From positions 45,021 through 109,020 of the forward strand of contig NZ_AUFB01000021.1 in NCBI RefSeq assembly GCF_000426285.1: a stretch of 64,000 nucleotides of DNA, in the 5' to 3' direction. This document shows, one piece after another, positions 1-8,528 of the stretch. Made by a program: the position numbers and the translations under genes. Positions within the stretch are counted from its first letter, which is position 1; every line of letters starts with the position of its first letter. This stretch comes from Rhizobium leucaenae USDA 9039 (GTDB lineage: Bacteria > Pseudomonadota > Alphaproteobacteria > Rhizobiales > Rhizobiaceae). Below the pieces are notes generated by a model. The model was not told the origin of the DNA. It searched no databases and saw only the letters and a list, made by a program, of their open reading frames with translations.

Positions 1-39
1 GAAAGCGTACCGAGGGTTCGAATCCCTCCCTGTCCGCCA
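1..39 (+). tRNA. tRNA-Ser, 3' portion only
   Basis: The first 39 bases are the 3' end of a tRNA gene that begins before the window. The T arm is visible as GAGGG, the TTCGAAT loop and CCCTC (12-28), followed by the acceptor 3' half CCTGTCC, discriminator G and encoded CCA (37-39). The bases before the T arm fit the 3' side of a long variable arm. A long variable arm and a G discriminator are typical of tRNA-Ser. The anticodon is outside the window, so the isoacceptor cannot be read. Confidence 0.85.
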
Positions 40-100
40 TTCTATCAATTTTCCTTTATGACTTGATATTCTGCCCGATGGCTACGGCAGATACTACCGA

Positions 101-469
101 TTGACCGTACTTCGCATTGTCTGGTGGTGGCGTCTTGATCGGAAGCCGATACCCGCGAAGGGATCGCCTCTCTGGCAGGAGCGCGTCGCAGCCGGGGTTC
201 ACATCACCTTCTACATCGTCATTCTTGGCATGGCTGCCAGCGGCATCGGAATGATGATCTTGAGCGGCGCGGCATCTGCTGTGTTCGGAACGCCTGGAGC
301 GATGCTGCCCAACTTCGCCAATTATCCGCCGCGGGCACCTCATGGTTTGGGTGCCTTTTTGCTTGTGGGACTGCTGGTGTTCCATGCCGGTGCGGCCCTG
401 TACCACCAAATCATTCGCCGCGATGGCGGGCTCAGACGCATGTGGTATGTCGGGTCATCCGGCAGTTAG
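101..469 (+). pseudogene. Cytochrome b561 family remnant, 5'-truncated
   Basis: The 122-residue frame matches the C-terminal half of a diheme cytochrome b561-type membrane protein (usually about 180 residues). It has two hydrophobic helices, ITFYIVILGMAASGIGMMI and LGAFLLVGLLVFHAGAALYH, with histidines placed like heme ligands, and the usual RRDGxLRRM ending. The N-terminal helices and the first heme ligands are missing. The frame opens only at 62, after a stop at 59-61, and has just a TTG as possible start. The break falls directly after tRNA-Ser, so a deletion or integration/excision scar is likely. A short expressed protein cannot be excluded. Confidence 0.6.
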
Positions 470-701
470 AGATGTGCTGAATCCACTCACAAGATTTCGG
501 AGTTGTGGCGAACTCCCATTCGCGAGGCTTTCGGGCCTATAGCGTCGTTCTCGTCGAAACCGATAGTGCTGATCTTCCTTGCTACGAGTTCAATGAAGGC
601 CAACCTGATCCCCGGTGGAACGGCTGGATATGGAAACGGCGGGCTCGACCATCGGGACCAGAGCCCGTCGCAATTCAGCGGGGAATAACCGACTTTATGA
701 G

Positions 702-1676
702 CTATTCCCCTTGCGGGGCCGTCAATGGCTTGCGAGCTGCCGCAGTGGCCGGAAAGGCCGACAACTCAGGCTGCGAACCCGGTTTGCCCTCGGCTACCGT
801 CTTCAAATGCTCGACCAAATCGCGGGCGAATGGAGAGAGTTCCTCGATCGCGCGCATGCAGAGCAAGAGACGGCGGGTTGCCCAGTCGTCGACCAGGCGG
901 ATGGATCGGATCGGCATCGATCGGCACCATCTTTTTGCGGCGGTTTCCGGCACGATCCCGATGCCAACGCCGTTGGCCGCCAATCGGCAGATGCCCTCGA
1001 ATGTTCTCATCCGGACGCGGAACTTCAGGGGATGGCCCGCACGGGCCGCGTGCTCGTCGATATGCTCCTGCAGGGGGCTCCCGATCGTTAAACCGACGAA
1101 TTCCTGTTTGACGATTTCCGCAAATGCAAGCGCTTTTGCCGACGCAAGGGGATGATCGGCAGGCACGACGAGCACGAGGCGATCGATGGCGAAGGGCAGA
1201 AGCTGCAAATTGCCGGCGTCGACCGCATCCGAAATAATCCCGATTTCCGCCAGACCACCCGCCACCGCCTTCACGATCTCGCTGCTCAGCCGTTCATTCA
1301 GATCGATGTCGATATGGGGACGGGTTGAGAGATAGGGCGCCAGCGCCTCGGGGAGAAACTCCGTAATGGCGGCCGTGTTCGCCAGCAGCCGGATATTGCC
1401 CTTCAGCCCCTTGGCATAGACGCCCAACTCGCCCTGCATATGGTCGATCTGCCGAAGGATGATGCGGGCATGATGGGCAAGAGCCTCGCCGGCTGCCGTC
1501 GGCGCGATTCCCCTGCGCCCTCGTTCGAGCAGGCGCAGGCCGCACAGCTCTTCCATTCCGCGCAGCCGTTCGCTGGCCGAAGGAAGCGCAAGATTCGCGC
1601 GCGCTGCTCCATGGGTGATGCTGCCCGCCTCGACGACGAGCAGGAACAGGCGAAGGTCGGTGAGATCGAAACGCAT
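702..1676 (-). CDS. LysR family transcriptional regulator
   Basis: A 324-residue LysR-type regulator. The N-terminal winged helix-turn-helix is visible (FDLTDLRLFLLVVEAGSITH, then the ASERLRGMEE recognition region), followed by a substrate-binding domain to about residue 290 and a low-complexity tail. I start at the internal ATG before RFDLTDLRLF (1676), because LysR proteins normally begin this close to the helix; an upstream ATG at 1694 would add six residues. It is divergent from the TauE-type permease 100 bp away, so it probably controls that gene and itself. The effector is unknown. Confidence 0.85.
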   Translation of the reverse strand: MRFDLTDLRLFLLVVEAGSITHGAARANLALPSASERLRGMEELCGLRLLERGRRGIAPTAAGEALAHHARIILRQIDHMQGELGVYAKGLKGNIRLLANTAAITEFLPEALAPYLSTRPHIDIDLNERLSSEIVKAVAGGLAEIGIISDAVDAGNLQLLPFAIDRLVLVVPADHPLASAKALAFAEIVKQEFVGLTIGSPLQEHIDEHAARAGHPLKFRVRMRTFEGICRLAANGVGIGIVPETAAKRWCRSMPIRSIRLVDDWATRRLLLCMRAIEELSPFARDLVEHLKTVAEGKPGSQPELSAFPATAAARKPLTAPQGE

Positions 1677-1777
1677 GGACCGGAAGGCTATCATGTCCCC
1701 AGCCTTCGGAACAGCCTAAGGCTCAGTTAGGATCATCCGCATTGCGGGCGGCCTGCGGAATTGCCACAAATGACGGC

Positions 1778-2527
1778 ATGTTCGATCATTCTTCCTGGCT
1801 GATCCTCGCCACCGTTTCGACGTTCCTCCTCGCCGGCATCGTCAAGGGTGTCACCGGCATGGGCTTGCCCACGGTCGCGATGGGGCTGCTGGGCGCGATC
1901 ATGCCTCCGGTTGCGGCGGCGGCCTTGCTGATCGTGCCGTCCTTCGTCTCCAATGTCTGGCAATTATTCGCCGGACCGCGTTTCGCCGCACTCGCCGAAA
2001 GGCTATGGCCGATGCTGCTCGGCATCTTGGCCAGTACGGTCGCCACCTCCTCTATGCTGGCAAGCGGCAACACCCAATGGACCACGATGGCGCTCGGGAT
2101 CGCCTTGATGATCTATGCCGGCTACACCCTGTTTGCCCGGCAAGTGGCCGTGCCGAAGAGAGCGGAGCCCTGGCTGTCGGCCGTGGTCGGTCTGATGACC
2201 GGCACTGTCACTGGAGGCACCGGCGTCCTCGTCATTCCCGCCGTTCCCTATCTTCAGGCTCTTGGTTTGAACAAGGACGATCTGATCCAGGCTCTCGGGC
2301 TTTCCTTCACGATCTCGACCATCGCGCTTGCGATCGGATTGGCCTCGCGCGGTGCTTTTCAGCTCGACAATCTGGCGATGTCCTCTCTCGCGGTCGCGCC
2401 GGCGCTGCTCGGAATGTGGCTGGGCCAGGCGGTGCGGCGAAGAGTCAGTCCCGCAACATTTCGCCGATGGTTTCTGATAGCCCTCATCCTACTTGGTGCG
2501 GAGCTGGCCCTTCGACCGTTCTTCTAG
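1778..2527 (+). CDS. Sulfite exporter TauE/SafE family permease
   Basis: A 249-residue, very hydrophobic protein with about eight predicted membrane segments. It has the family's two-fold repeat, seen in VKGVTGMGLPTVAMGLLG and VGLMTGTVTGGTGVLVIPAVPYLQ. The family moves sulfite, sulfonates or other organic anions across the inner membrane; the substrate here cannot be told. I use the ATG at 1778. An in-frame TTG at 1742 would add 12 polar residues with no better ribosome site. The divergent LysR gene is the likely regulator. Confidence 0.82.
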   Translation: MFDHSSWLILATVSTFLLAGIVKGVTGMGLPTVAMGLLGAIMPPVAAAALLIVPSFVSNVWQLFAGPRFAALAERLWPMLLGILASTVATSSMLASGNTQWTTMALGIALMIYAGYTLFARQVAVPKRAEPWLSAVVGLMTGTVTGGTGVLVIPAVPYLQALGLNKDDLIQALGLSFTISTIALAIGLASRGAFQLDNLAMSSLAVAPALLGMWLGQAVRRRVSPATFRRWFLIALILLGAELALRPFF

Positions 2528-2614
2528 CGCGACATCGGCCGGCAAAGCCCCTCTTCCGGCTTCGAGTTCGCAGCGTCATGCGATATAAGGGCGGCCTCAG
2601 GGAGGCGGATCAGC

Positions 2615-3421
2615 ATGGAATTTCAGGACGACGATCTCGAAAAGTTTGCGGCAGAAGGCGCGGCGGCGCTGCCGGCCACGGATGTCCAGGGTTTTGTCGA
2701 ACATGACGGCGCCCGCATCTGGTTCGCGGCCTATGGCTCCGGCATGCCGGTCATCCTCCTGCATGGCGGCCTTGGGAACAGCGGCAATTGGGGGTATCAG
2801 GTTCCGGCCTTGATCGATGCCGGCTACCGGGCCATCGTCATTGATAGCCGTGGCCATGGGCGCAGCACGCGCGATTTGCGGCCGTATAGTTATGAGCTGA
2901 TGGCATCGGACGTCTTGGCGGTGATGGACAGGCTCAGCATCGAAAAAGCAGCGGTCGTCGGGTGGAGCGACGGGGCGTGCACCGGTTTGATCCTCGGCAG
3001 GACAAATATGGCGCGCATCGCGGGCGTCTTCTATTTCGCCTGCAACATGGACCCCAGCGGCACGAAAGAATTCGTGCCTACGCCAATCATCGACCGCTGC
3101 TTTTCCCGGCATGTGAAGGACTACGCCGCCCTGTCGGCCACGCCGGATCAATTCGATGCCTTCGTCCAGGCGGTCGGCCTGATGCAGCGCACGGAGCCGA
3201 ACTACTCCGCCGCCGATCTCGCTGCGATCCACATACCCGTCGCAATCGTCCATAGCGAGCACGATGAATTCATCAAGCGCGACCACGCCGACCATCTCGC
3301 CCGCAGCATCCCCGGCGCCGACCTTATCGTGCTTTCCGGCGTCAGCCATTTCGCGCCGCTGCAGCGGCCGGCCCAGTTCAACGATGCGGTGCTGACTTTC
3401 CTTCGGAAGATCGGGGCATAA
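2615..3421 (+). CDS. Alpha/beta hydrolase
   Basis: A 268-residue alpha/beta-hydrolase fold enzyme. The oxyanion-hole HGG motif is at about residues 50-52 (VILLHGGLGNSGNWG). The nucleophile elbow is G116-W-S118-D-G, and the acid and histidine are probably in HSEHDEF and SGVSHFAPL near the C terminus. A GGGAGG ribosome site lies just before the ATG. The natural ester, lactone or other substrate is not evident. It stands alone between the permease and the old yellow enzyme on the same strand, so co-transcription is possible but unproven. Confidence 0.85.
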   Translation: MEFQDDDLEKFAAEGAAALPATDVQGFVEHDGARIWFAAYGSGMPVILLHGGLGNSGNWGYQVPALIDAGYRAIVIDSRGHGRSTRDLRPYSYELMASDVLAVMDRLSIEKAAVVGWSDGACTGLILGRTNMARIAGVFYFACNMDPSGTKEFVPTPIIDRCFSRHVKDYAALSATPDQFDAFVQAVGLMQRTEPNYSAADLAAIHIPVAIVHSEHDEFIKRDHADHLARSIPGADLIVLSGVSHFAPLQRPAQFNDAVLTFLRKIGA

Positions 3422-3582
3422 CCCCGGAATCTATCCAGATCTTGCTTGTGCGGGATTTGGTTGCGCGCTTCTGATTGTTCAGATAAATGATGATCATCAT
3501 ATTTCAAATACTCCCCAGACCGAACCGCCGCTGACCGGCCCTTCCGCCCAGGGAGCCAAATCCGCTCCAGGCAGGAAATTTC

Positions 3583-4704
3583 ATGACAGCTACCTTATTT
3601 TCGCCGCTTGCCGTCGGTCCTTACGAGCTGGCGCATCGCGTCGTCATGGCGCCGTTGACGCGCATGCGGGCAAGCCAGCCGGGCAACGTGCCTTCCGCGA
3701 TGAATGCCGAATATTATGCGCAACGCGCATCGATGGGCGGGTTGATCATTTCCGAGGGTTCGCAGATTTCGCCGGCCGGACAGGGCATGCCGGCAACGCC
3801 GGGCATCCATACGCCGGAGCAGATCGCCGGCTGGAAAGCCGTCACCGAAGCGGTTCACGCCAAGCGCGGCCGGATCTTTCTGCAGCTCTGGCATGTCGGC
3901 CGCATTTCCCATTCCTCGCATCAGCCGGGCGGCGGCCTGCCATTCGCGCCGTCAGCGATCGCCGCGTCCGGACATGCTTTCACGGCAGCGTTCGAGCGCG
4001 TGCCCTTCGAGACGCCTCAGGCGATCGATACCGATCTGATGCCGCTGCTGATCGAAGTCTATGGCCAGGCTGCGGCCAATGCGAAGGCGGCCGGTTTCGA
4101 CGGCGTCGAAATTCATGGCGCGAACGGCTACCTGATCGAACAATTCCTGCAGGCCCGTACGAACCAACGCACCGACCAATATGGCGGATCGATCGAGAAC
4201 CGGACACGCCTGTTGCTCGAAGTGATCGAGGAAGTGTCAGGGGTCTGGGGTTCGGATCGCGTCGGTGTCCGCCTCTCTCCCTTCGGCATTGCCAATGACA
4301 GCGGTGAGGATGATCCGCTGCGGCTTTACGGCCATATCATCCGCGAGCTGGACCGGCTGCATCTTGCCTATCTGCATCTGATCGAACCGCGCGCCAGCGG
4401 TGCGGGCCAGGCCGAAGTCGACCACAAGAACGTGCCGTCGGCGGCCGAACTCTTCCGCCCGGCCTGGTCCGGAACCTTGATCGCCGCCGGTAATTTCAAG
4501 CCCGAAACCGCCGAGGTTGCCCTTGCCGCAGGTCATGCCGACGCCATCGCCTTCGGCCGCCTGTTCATCGCCAATCCCGATCTGCCGGAACGCATTCGCC
4601 GCGGCGCGAGCCTCAATCCCTATCATCGCACGACCTTTTACGGCGGCGGCACAGAGGGCTATACGGATTATCCGACATTGGATGCCAGGGAGGCTGCGGA
4701 ATGA
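3583..4704 (+). CDS. Old yellow enzyme family NADH:flavin oxidoreductase (NemA-like)
   Basis: A 373-residue FMN-dependent ene-reductase. Family landmarks are the N-terminal LFSPLAVGPYELAHRVVMAPLTRMRA, the substrate-binding pair H178/N181 in EIHGANGYLIEQFLQ, and the NemA-type ending GRLFIANPDLPERIRRGASLNPYHRTTFYGG. Such enzymes reduce activated C=C bonds, N-ethylmaleimide, nitrate esters or quinones using NAD(P)H in the cytosol. The stop overlaps the start of the following SDR gene by ATGA, so the two are translationally coupled and probably act on related small electrophiles. Confidence 0.9.
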   Translation: MTATLFSPLAVGPYELAHRVVMAPLTRMRASQPGNVPSAMNAEYYAQRASMGGLIISEGSQISPAGQGMPATPGIHTPEQIAGWKAVTEAVHAKRGRIFLQLWHVGRISHSSHQPGGGLPFAPSAIAASGHAFTAAFERVPFETPQAIDTDLMPLLIEVYGQAAANAKAAGFDGVEIHGANGYLIEQFLQARTNQRTDQYGGSIENRTRLLLEVIEEVSGVWGSDRVGVRLSPFGIANDSGEDDPLRLYGHIIRELDRLHLAYLHLIEPRASGAGQAEVDHKNVPSAAELFRPAWSGTLIAAGNFKPETAEVALAAGHADAIAFGRLFIANPDLPERIRRGASLNPYHRTTFYGGGTEGYTDYPTLDAREAAE

Positions 4705-5429
4705 GTATGCCAAGCGCCATCATCGTTGGAGTGGGAGCAGAACAGGGTCTTGGCGCAGCCCTCTGCCGCCTGCTCGCCGACAAGGGCTATCACGTCTTCA
4801 TCGCCAGCCGGACATTGGAAAAGATCGCCAAGGTCGCCGACGCCATCAACGCCTCCGGCGGCAGCGCCGAAGCCATAGAAACCGATGCGACCGACGAGGC
4901 AGCGGTGAAGCGGCTGTTCGAGCATGCCTTTGCGCCGCAGGATGATATAGACCCGCCCGACTTCATCGTCTTCAACGCCGGCATCAACCGTCACATCGGC
5001 TTTCGCGATGTCACCGCTGCCGAATTCGAAGAGTTCTGGCGTATCGGCTGTTTCGGCGGCTTCCTCGTCGGGCGGGAAGCGGCACGGCATCTCGTGCCCC
5101 TCGGACGCGGCACGGTGATCTTTACCGGCGCTTCGGCAAGCCTGCGCGGCAAGGCCGGATTTGCGCAATTCGCTGCCGCCAAGGCGGGCTTGAGGATGAT
5201 CAGCCAAAGCATGGCACGGGAATTCGGGCCGCTCGGCCTGCATGTCGCCCACACCATCATTGATGGCGGCATCGACGGCGAAAGATTGCGGTCAAGGCGG
5301 CCGGAGTTGCAGGCCGACGCACTGCTCAACATCGATGCCATCGCCGAGACCTACTGGCATATCCACCGCCAGCATCCCTCCGCCTGGACCCAGGAGATCG
5401 ACCTGCGTCCCTATAAGGAAACTTTCTGA
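4701..5429 (+). CDS. SDR family oxidoreductase with Phe in place of the catalytic Tyr
   Basis: A 242-residue Rossmann-fold protein of the short-chain dehydrogenase/reductase superfamily. The nucleotide-binding GVGAEQGLG loop is at residues 10-18 and the NAG motif is at 92-94 (FNAGINRH). The active-site segment reads GFAQF157AAAK161, so the usual Tyr of YxxxK is Phe, while the lysine remains. The preceding serine region reads TGASAS. An SDR subfamily with this variant exists, so dehydrogenase chemistry may be altered or lost. It overlaps the old yellow enzyme gene by four bases and is convergent with the mechanosensitive channel gene 15 bp away. Confidence 0.85.
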   Translation: MSMPSAIIVGVGAEQGLGAALCRLLADKGYHVFIASRTLEKIAKVADAINASGGSAEAIETDATDEAAVKRLFEHAFAPQDDIDPPDFIVFNAGINRHIGFRDVTAAEFEEFWRIGCFGGFLVGREAARHLVPLGRGTVIFTGASASLRGKAGFAQFAAAKAGLRMISQSMAREFGPLGLHVAHTIIDGGIDGERLRSRRPELQADALLNIDAIAETYWHIHRQHPSAWTQEIDLRPYKETF

Positions 5430-5444
5430 GGCCGGTCGTCCCTG

Positions 5445-7607
5445 TCAACCCGCCTGTTGCTCTCCTTCGATGCCTGCGGTGCGCATCTCGATCACCTGGC
5501 GAGCGGCCGCGGCGGCGGCATCCTTCTCGCTTGCAACCTGCACCGTCGGGAAGGCAAAATGGATGTCGTTTTCATCGAAGGCCTGCTTGATCATCGCCAG
5601 GGCGGTACGGCGAATGACGGAAAGTTCGCCGGGCTTGGTGGTGATCGCCAGCCTAATCTCGATCGCGAAATCGCCGAACTGCTCGACGCCCTTCATCTTC
5701 AGCGTCTGGATGATGTCAGGCGCCAGTTCCGGATCGTCGAGCAATTGCTGGCCGATCTCCTTGATGATCCGCTTCATCTTTATCAGGTCGGTGTCGTAGG
5801 TGACTTTCAGGATGATCTTGTCGATCGCCCAGTCGCGGTTCATGTTGTTGACCGCCCCGAGCGAACCAAAGGGAACCGTCGCCAGCGGACCGCGCTGATG
5901 GCGAAGTTTCACGGAGCGAAGGCTGAAGGATTCCACCACGCCCTTGTGGTTGCCGCTTTCGATATATTCGCCGATGCGGAAGGCATCGTCCCAGAGATAG
6001 AAGATGCCGCTGATGACATCCTTGACGATGGTCTGCGCGCCGAAACCGACAGCGACACCGACCACGCCGGCGCCGGCGATCAGTGGCCCGATTTCGATGC
6101 CAAGACCGGACAGCACCATCATAATGGCGATGATGCCGATGACCACGGCAAGGATATTGCGGAAAATCGGCAGCAGCGTATGCAACCGGGCGCGCCGGGC
6201 CTTCATTTCCTCGCTGTCGCTGACGAGCGGCACGGACGCCGACAGTTTGGCATTGATGTAGGTCTTCGACAGATGCCACAGCAAATCGGCAGCGAGCAGG
6301 ATAACGATGCCGCCGATGATGCCGCGCGCCACGCGGTCGATCATGGATTCAGGCTGCCTCATCATCATGGCTGCCTCGACACCGAGCATGTGGCCGAGCC
6401 AGAGGGCAGCAAGTGCGATGATGACGGCGCGTACGCCGCGGTCCAGCATCACCGACGCAAGCTTGCCGGCGCCGAGAACACCGCCGGCCGCATCATGCAG
6501 CGCCTCCACCGCCCGCGACGACACCGAGAGCGCGCGCGGCAGCAGGATGGCATAGATGCCGAGCCAGAGCAGGCCATTCAAGCCGGTCACCCACAGGCAC
6601 CAAAGCGCGGCGAAATAGATCGTCAACAGCCATGAGATGACTTTTCTGCCATTTGCTCCAGCATGTACAGGGCGCGCCCAGACAGCTTCGACGGCGATCA
6701 GGAACAGGCCGATGCCAAGCGTATAACCGACAAGATCGCGGGCGCCGTTGGAGAAGCCGAGCGGTTCCATGGCCTGGATCACCGCCCAGCCGCAGGCAAA
6801 ATAGATGACGAACAGCGTCCCTCGTTTATACCAGTATTTCGCAATCCGGCGCCGCTCGGCGATCCGCCCGGCGCCGCCATCCTCATCGAGAACATCGCTC
6901 GCCCGACGCATCGCGATCAGTTCCATCAGCAGTCTGCCAAGCGAGACCGCCAGTCGGGTGGAGACGATCGCGATGACGCAGGCGATCGCGAAACTTTCGA
7001 TGATCGGCGGCCAGTCGAAGATGAGAAGCGGAAACAGTATCGCCACGCCATGGACGATGGCCGGCACCACGCCGCCCATGAACTGGAAGCGCGCGGCCTG
7101 CAATTCGGTCTCGATCCCCGCCGCCCTCTCGGTATGCTGCATATGTTTGGCATTGATCAGGCGCGCAACCACCAGTTCAGCCACGAGACCAAAGAAAAAC
7201 AGCACCAGTGCCTGAATGCCGATGCGCAGCCGGCCGGCGGCCTCGCCTTCGTTCTCAAGCCTCATGGACGCTGTCATCACCTCGGAAGGCAATGTCATTG
7301 CGGCACCAGACACTATCTCCAAGTGCCGTCGCGTATGGCCGAGCGTGTCGGACAATTCCGACATCTGGCCACCGCCGGACCCGGGATTGTCTGCCGCAGG
7401 GGGCTTGGTATTCACCTGCGACGCAAGCCACTGCCTCACGTCGGGCTCATTCATCAACTGAATGAGTTCGCGGACCTTCTCCGGCGGCGGCGCAGCCGTC
7501 GATGGGGCGCCTGCACTTTGCGCCCGGACCAAGGCCGGCACGGAAAAAGCAATAAGGCATAGAAGTAGTGCTGCAATCGACCGCCTGCCATCCCCGAGAA
7601 TACTCAT
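5445..7607 (-). CDS. MscS family mechanosensitive ion channel
   Basis: A 720-residue inner-membrane protein when started at the ATG at 7607, which gives a signal peptide (MSILGDGRRSIAALLLCLIAFSVPALVRAQS). A longer reading to 7742 would bury that signal. About ten membrane helices follow. The conserved pore helix and beta-domain lie in the C-terminal third (IGPLIAGAGVVGVAVGFGAQTIVKDVISGIFYLWDD, then GVVESFSLRSVKLRHQRG and NNMNRDW). Large multi-helix members of this family release solutes on hypo-osmotic shock. The tail contains an alanine-rich stretch. Confidence 0.9.
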   Translation of the reverse strand: MSILGDGRRSIAALLLCLIAFSVPALVRAQSAGAPSTAAPPPEKVRELIQLMNEPDVRQWLASQVNTKPPAADNPGSGGGQMSELSDTLGHTRRHLEIVSGAAMTLPSEVMTASMRLENEGEAAGRLRIGIQALVLFFFGLVAELVVARLINAKHMQHTERAAGIETELQAARFQFMGGVVPAIVHGVAILFPLLIFDWPPIIESFAIACVIAIVSTRLAVSLGRLLMELIAMRRASDVLDEDGGAGRIAERRRIAKYWYKRGTLFVIYFACGWAVIQAMEPLGFSNGARDLVGYTLGIGLFLIAVEAVWARPVHAGANGRKVISWLLTIYFAALWCLWVTGLNGLLWLGIYAILLPRALSVSSRAVEALHDAAGGVLGAGKLASVMLDRGVRAVIIALAALWLGHMLGVEAAMMMRQPESMIDRVARGIIGGIVILLAADLLWHLSKTYINAKLSASVPLVSDSEEMKARRARLHTLLPIFRNILAVVIGIIAIMMVLSGLGIEIGPLIAGAGVVGVAVGFGAQTIVKDVISGIFYLWDDAFRIGEYIESGNHKGVVESFSLRSVKLRHQRGPLATVPFGSLGAVNNMNRDWAIDKIILKVTYDTDLIKMKRIIKEIGQQLLDDPELAPDIIQTLKMKGVEQFGDFAIEIRLAITTKPGELSVIRRTALAMIKQAFDENDIHFAFPTVQVASEKDAAAAAARQVIEMRTAGIEGEQQAG

Positions 7608-7874
7608 TTGCGCCGCCCTTCTCGCAATCGGCCCGATCAGCCTGTTTTTGCAGACTATACGCCTTTTTAGTGCGGACAAGCAGGCACTTAGGCAAGTCAT
7701 ACAATCAATTAGACGTCCGCATTGCACGCGAACCGGAGGCACGTTACGCTTTGCGCCAATATCGTTTGGGGATGTATCGCGTGTTCAACTTCTTGAAAAA
7801 GCTCTTCGGCGGAGCCAACGGCCGGACATGCAGATCGAACCGCCCCGTGGGGCGGAGCGTGCAGTGAGGCCTTG

Positions 7875-8168
7875 TTATTTGTAACCGTCTTCTCGGCCGT
7901 GGCGGATGGCGGCTATGAGGACTTCTTCGCCAATGTATTGGTAGAGAACAACATAGCCGTCATGGCCAAATCTGACGATAAGCTCCCGTAATCCTCGCTG
8001 CGAATCTTCTATAGGCCGCCCCATATCGGGCTGGCTCGATAACATCTGGATTGTTTGAACAATCTTTGTCGATGCCTTCTTCGCAGCAGCGGCATTTTTG
8101 GACCGCAGAAATGCCCGCATTCGCTCAAGGTCACGAAGAGCGTGCTGCGTCAGCCTTACCGATGGCAT
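7875..8168 (-). CDS. RelE/ParE family toxin
   Basis: A 97-residue protein with the RelE/ParE fold pattern: N-terminal helical pair (LTQHALRDLERMRAFLRSKNAAAAKKASTKIV), the PDMGRPIED loop, and the closing strands RELIVRFGHDGYVVLYQY and VLIAAIRHGREDGY. RelE members cleave ribosome-bound mRNA and ParE members poison gyrase; sequence alone does not decide which this is. Its start overlaps the 3' end of the antitoxin gene by 13 bases, the usual antitoxin-first arrangement. Confidence 0.88.
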   Translation of the reverse strand: MPSVRLTQHALRDLERMRAFLRSKNAAAAKKASTKIVQTIQMLSSQPDMGRPIEDSQRGLRELIVRFGHDGYVVLYQYIGEEVLIAAIRHGREDGYK

Positions 8169-8440
8169 TCAGGCGGGGCCTTCTCATCTTCATCGCCCCA
8201 AGTCTCCAACCATGCAATGACTTCATCACCCGTCACATGCAGGCCCGTCGCCTGATAGTCATCCAATGAACGACGCACATCCTGCAACAGAGAGTCGCGC
8301 TTTTCCTCACGCTCCACATACTGCCTGACGGCTTCGTTCAGCAGCCGATCCGGCTGACGATGGCGGCTGGCAGCCAGCTTTTCAAGCCGTTCGTTCACGT
8401 CAGGATCAATTTCTACACTAGCCTTCAAAGCGGGTGACAT
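8156..8440 (-). CDS. CopG/ribbon-helix-helix antitoxin
   Basis: A 94-residue antitoxin. The N-terminal ribbon-helix-helix DNA-binding segment (ALKASVEIDPDVNERLEKLAASRHRQPDRLLNEAVRQYVEREE) is followed by an acidic C-terminal stretch expected to wrap the toxin. A GGAGA ribosome site precedes the ATG. It is the first gene of the pair, and proteins of this class repress their own promoter, here within the 88 bp gap to pncB. Confidence 0.87.
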   Translation of the reverse strand: MSPALKASVEIDPDVNERLEKLAASRHRQPDRLLNEAVRQYVEREEKRDSLLQDVRRSLDDYQATGLHVTGDEVIAWLETWGDEDEKAPPECHR

Positions 8441-8528
8441 CGAATTCTCCGGAGGTCGCCGATACCAACAATATAGTACCAGCCCCTTGCGTAAAGAACC
8501 ATCGGCTGGTTCCCGTCAAAGGGAATGT

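Noticed and set aside
505..1155. Long plus-strand open frames opposite the LysR gene
   Set aside because: They read the complement of a convincing LysR protein and have no domain; typical high-GC shadow frames.
7781..7867. Short GTG frame (28 residues, FNFLKKLFGGANGRTCRSN...) between the MscS-type gene and the toxin gene
   Set aside because: No clear ribosome site, no recognised family and a composition that could be chance; not enough to call a gene.
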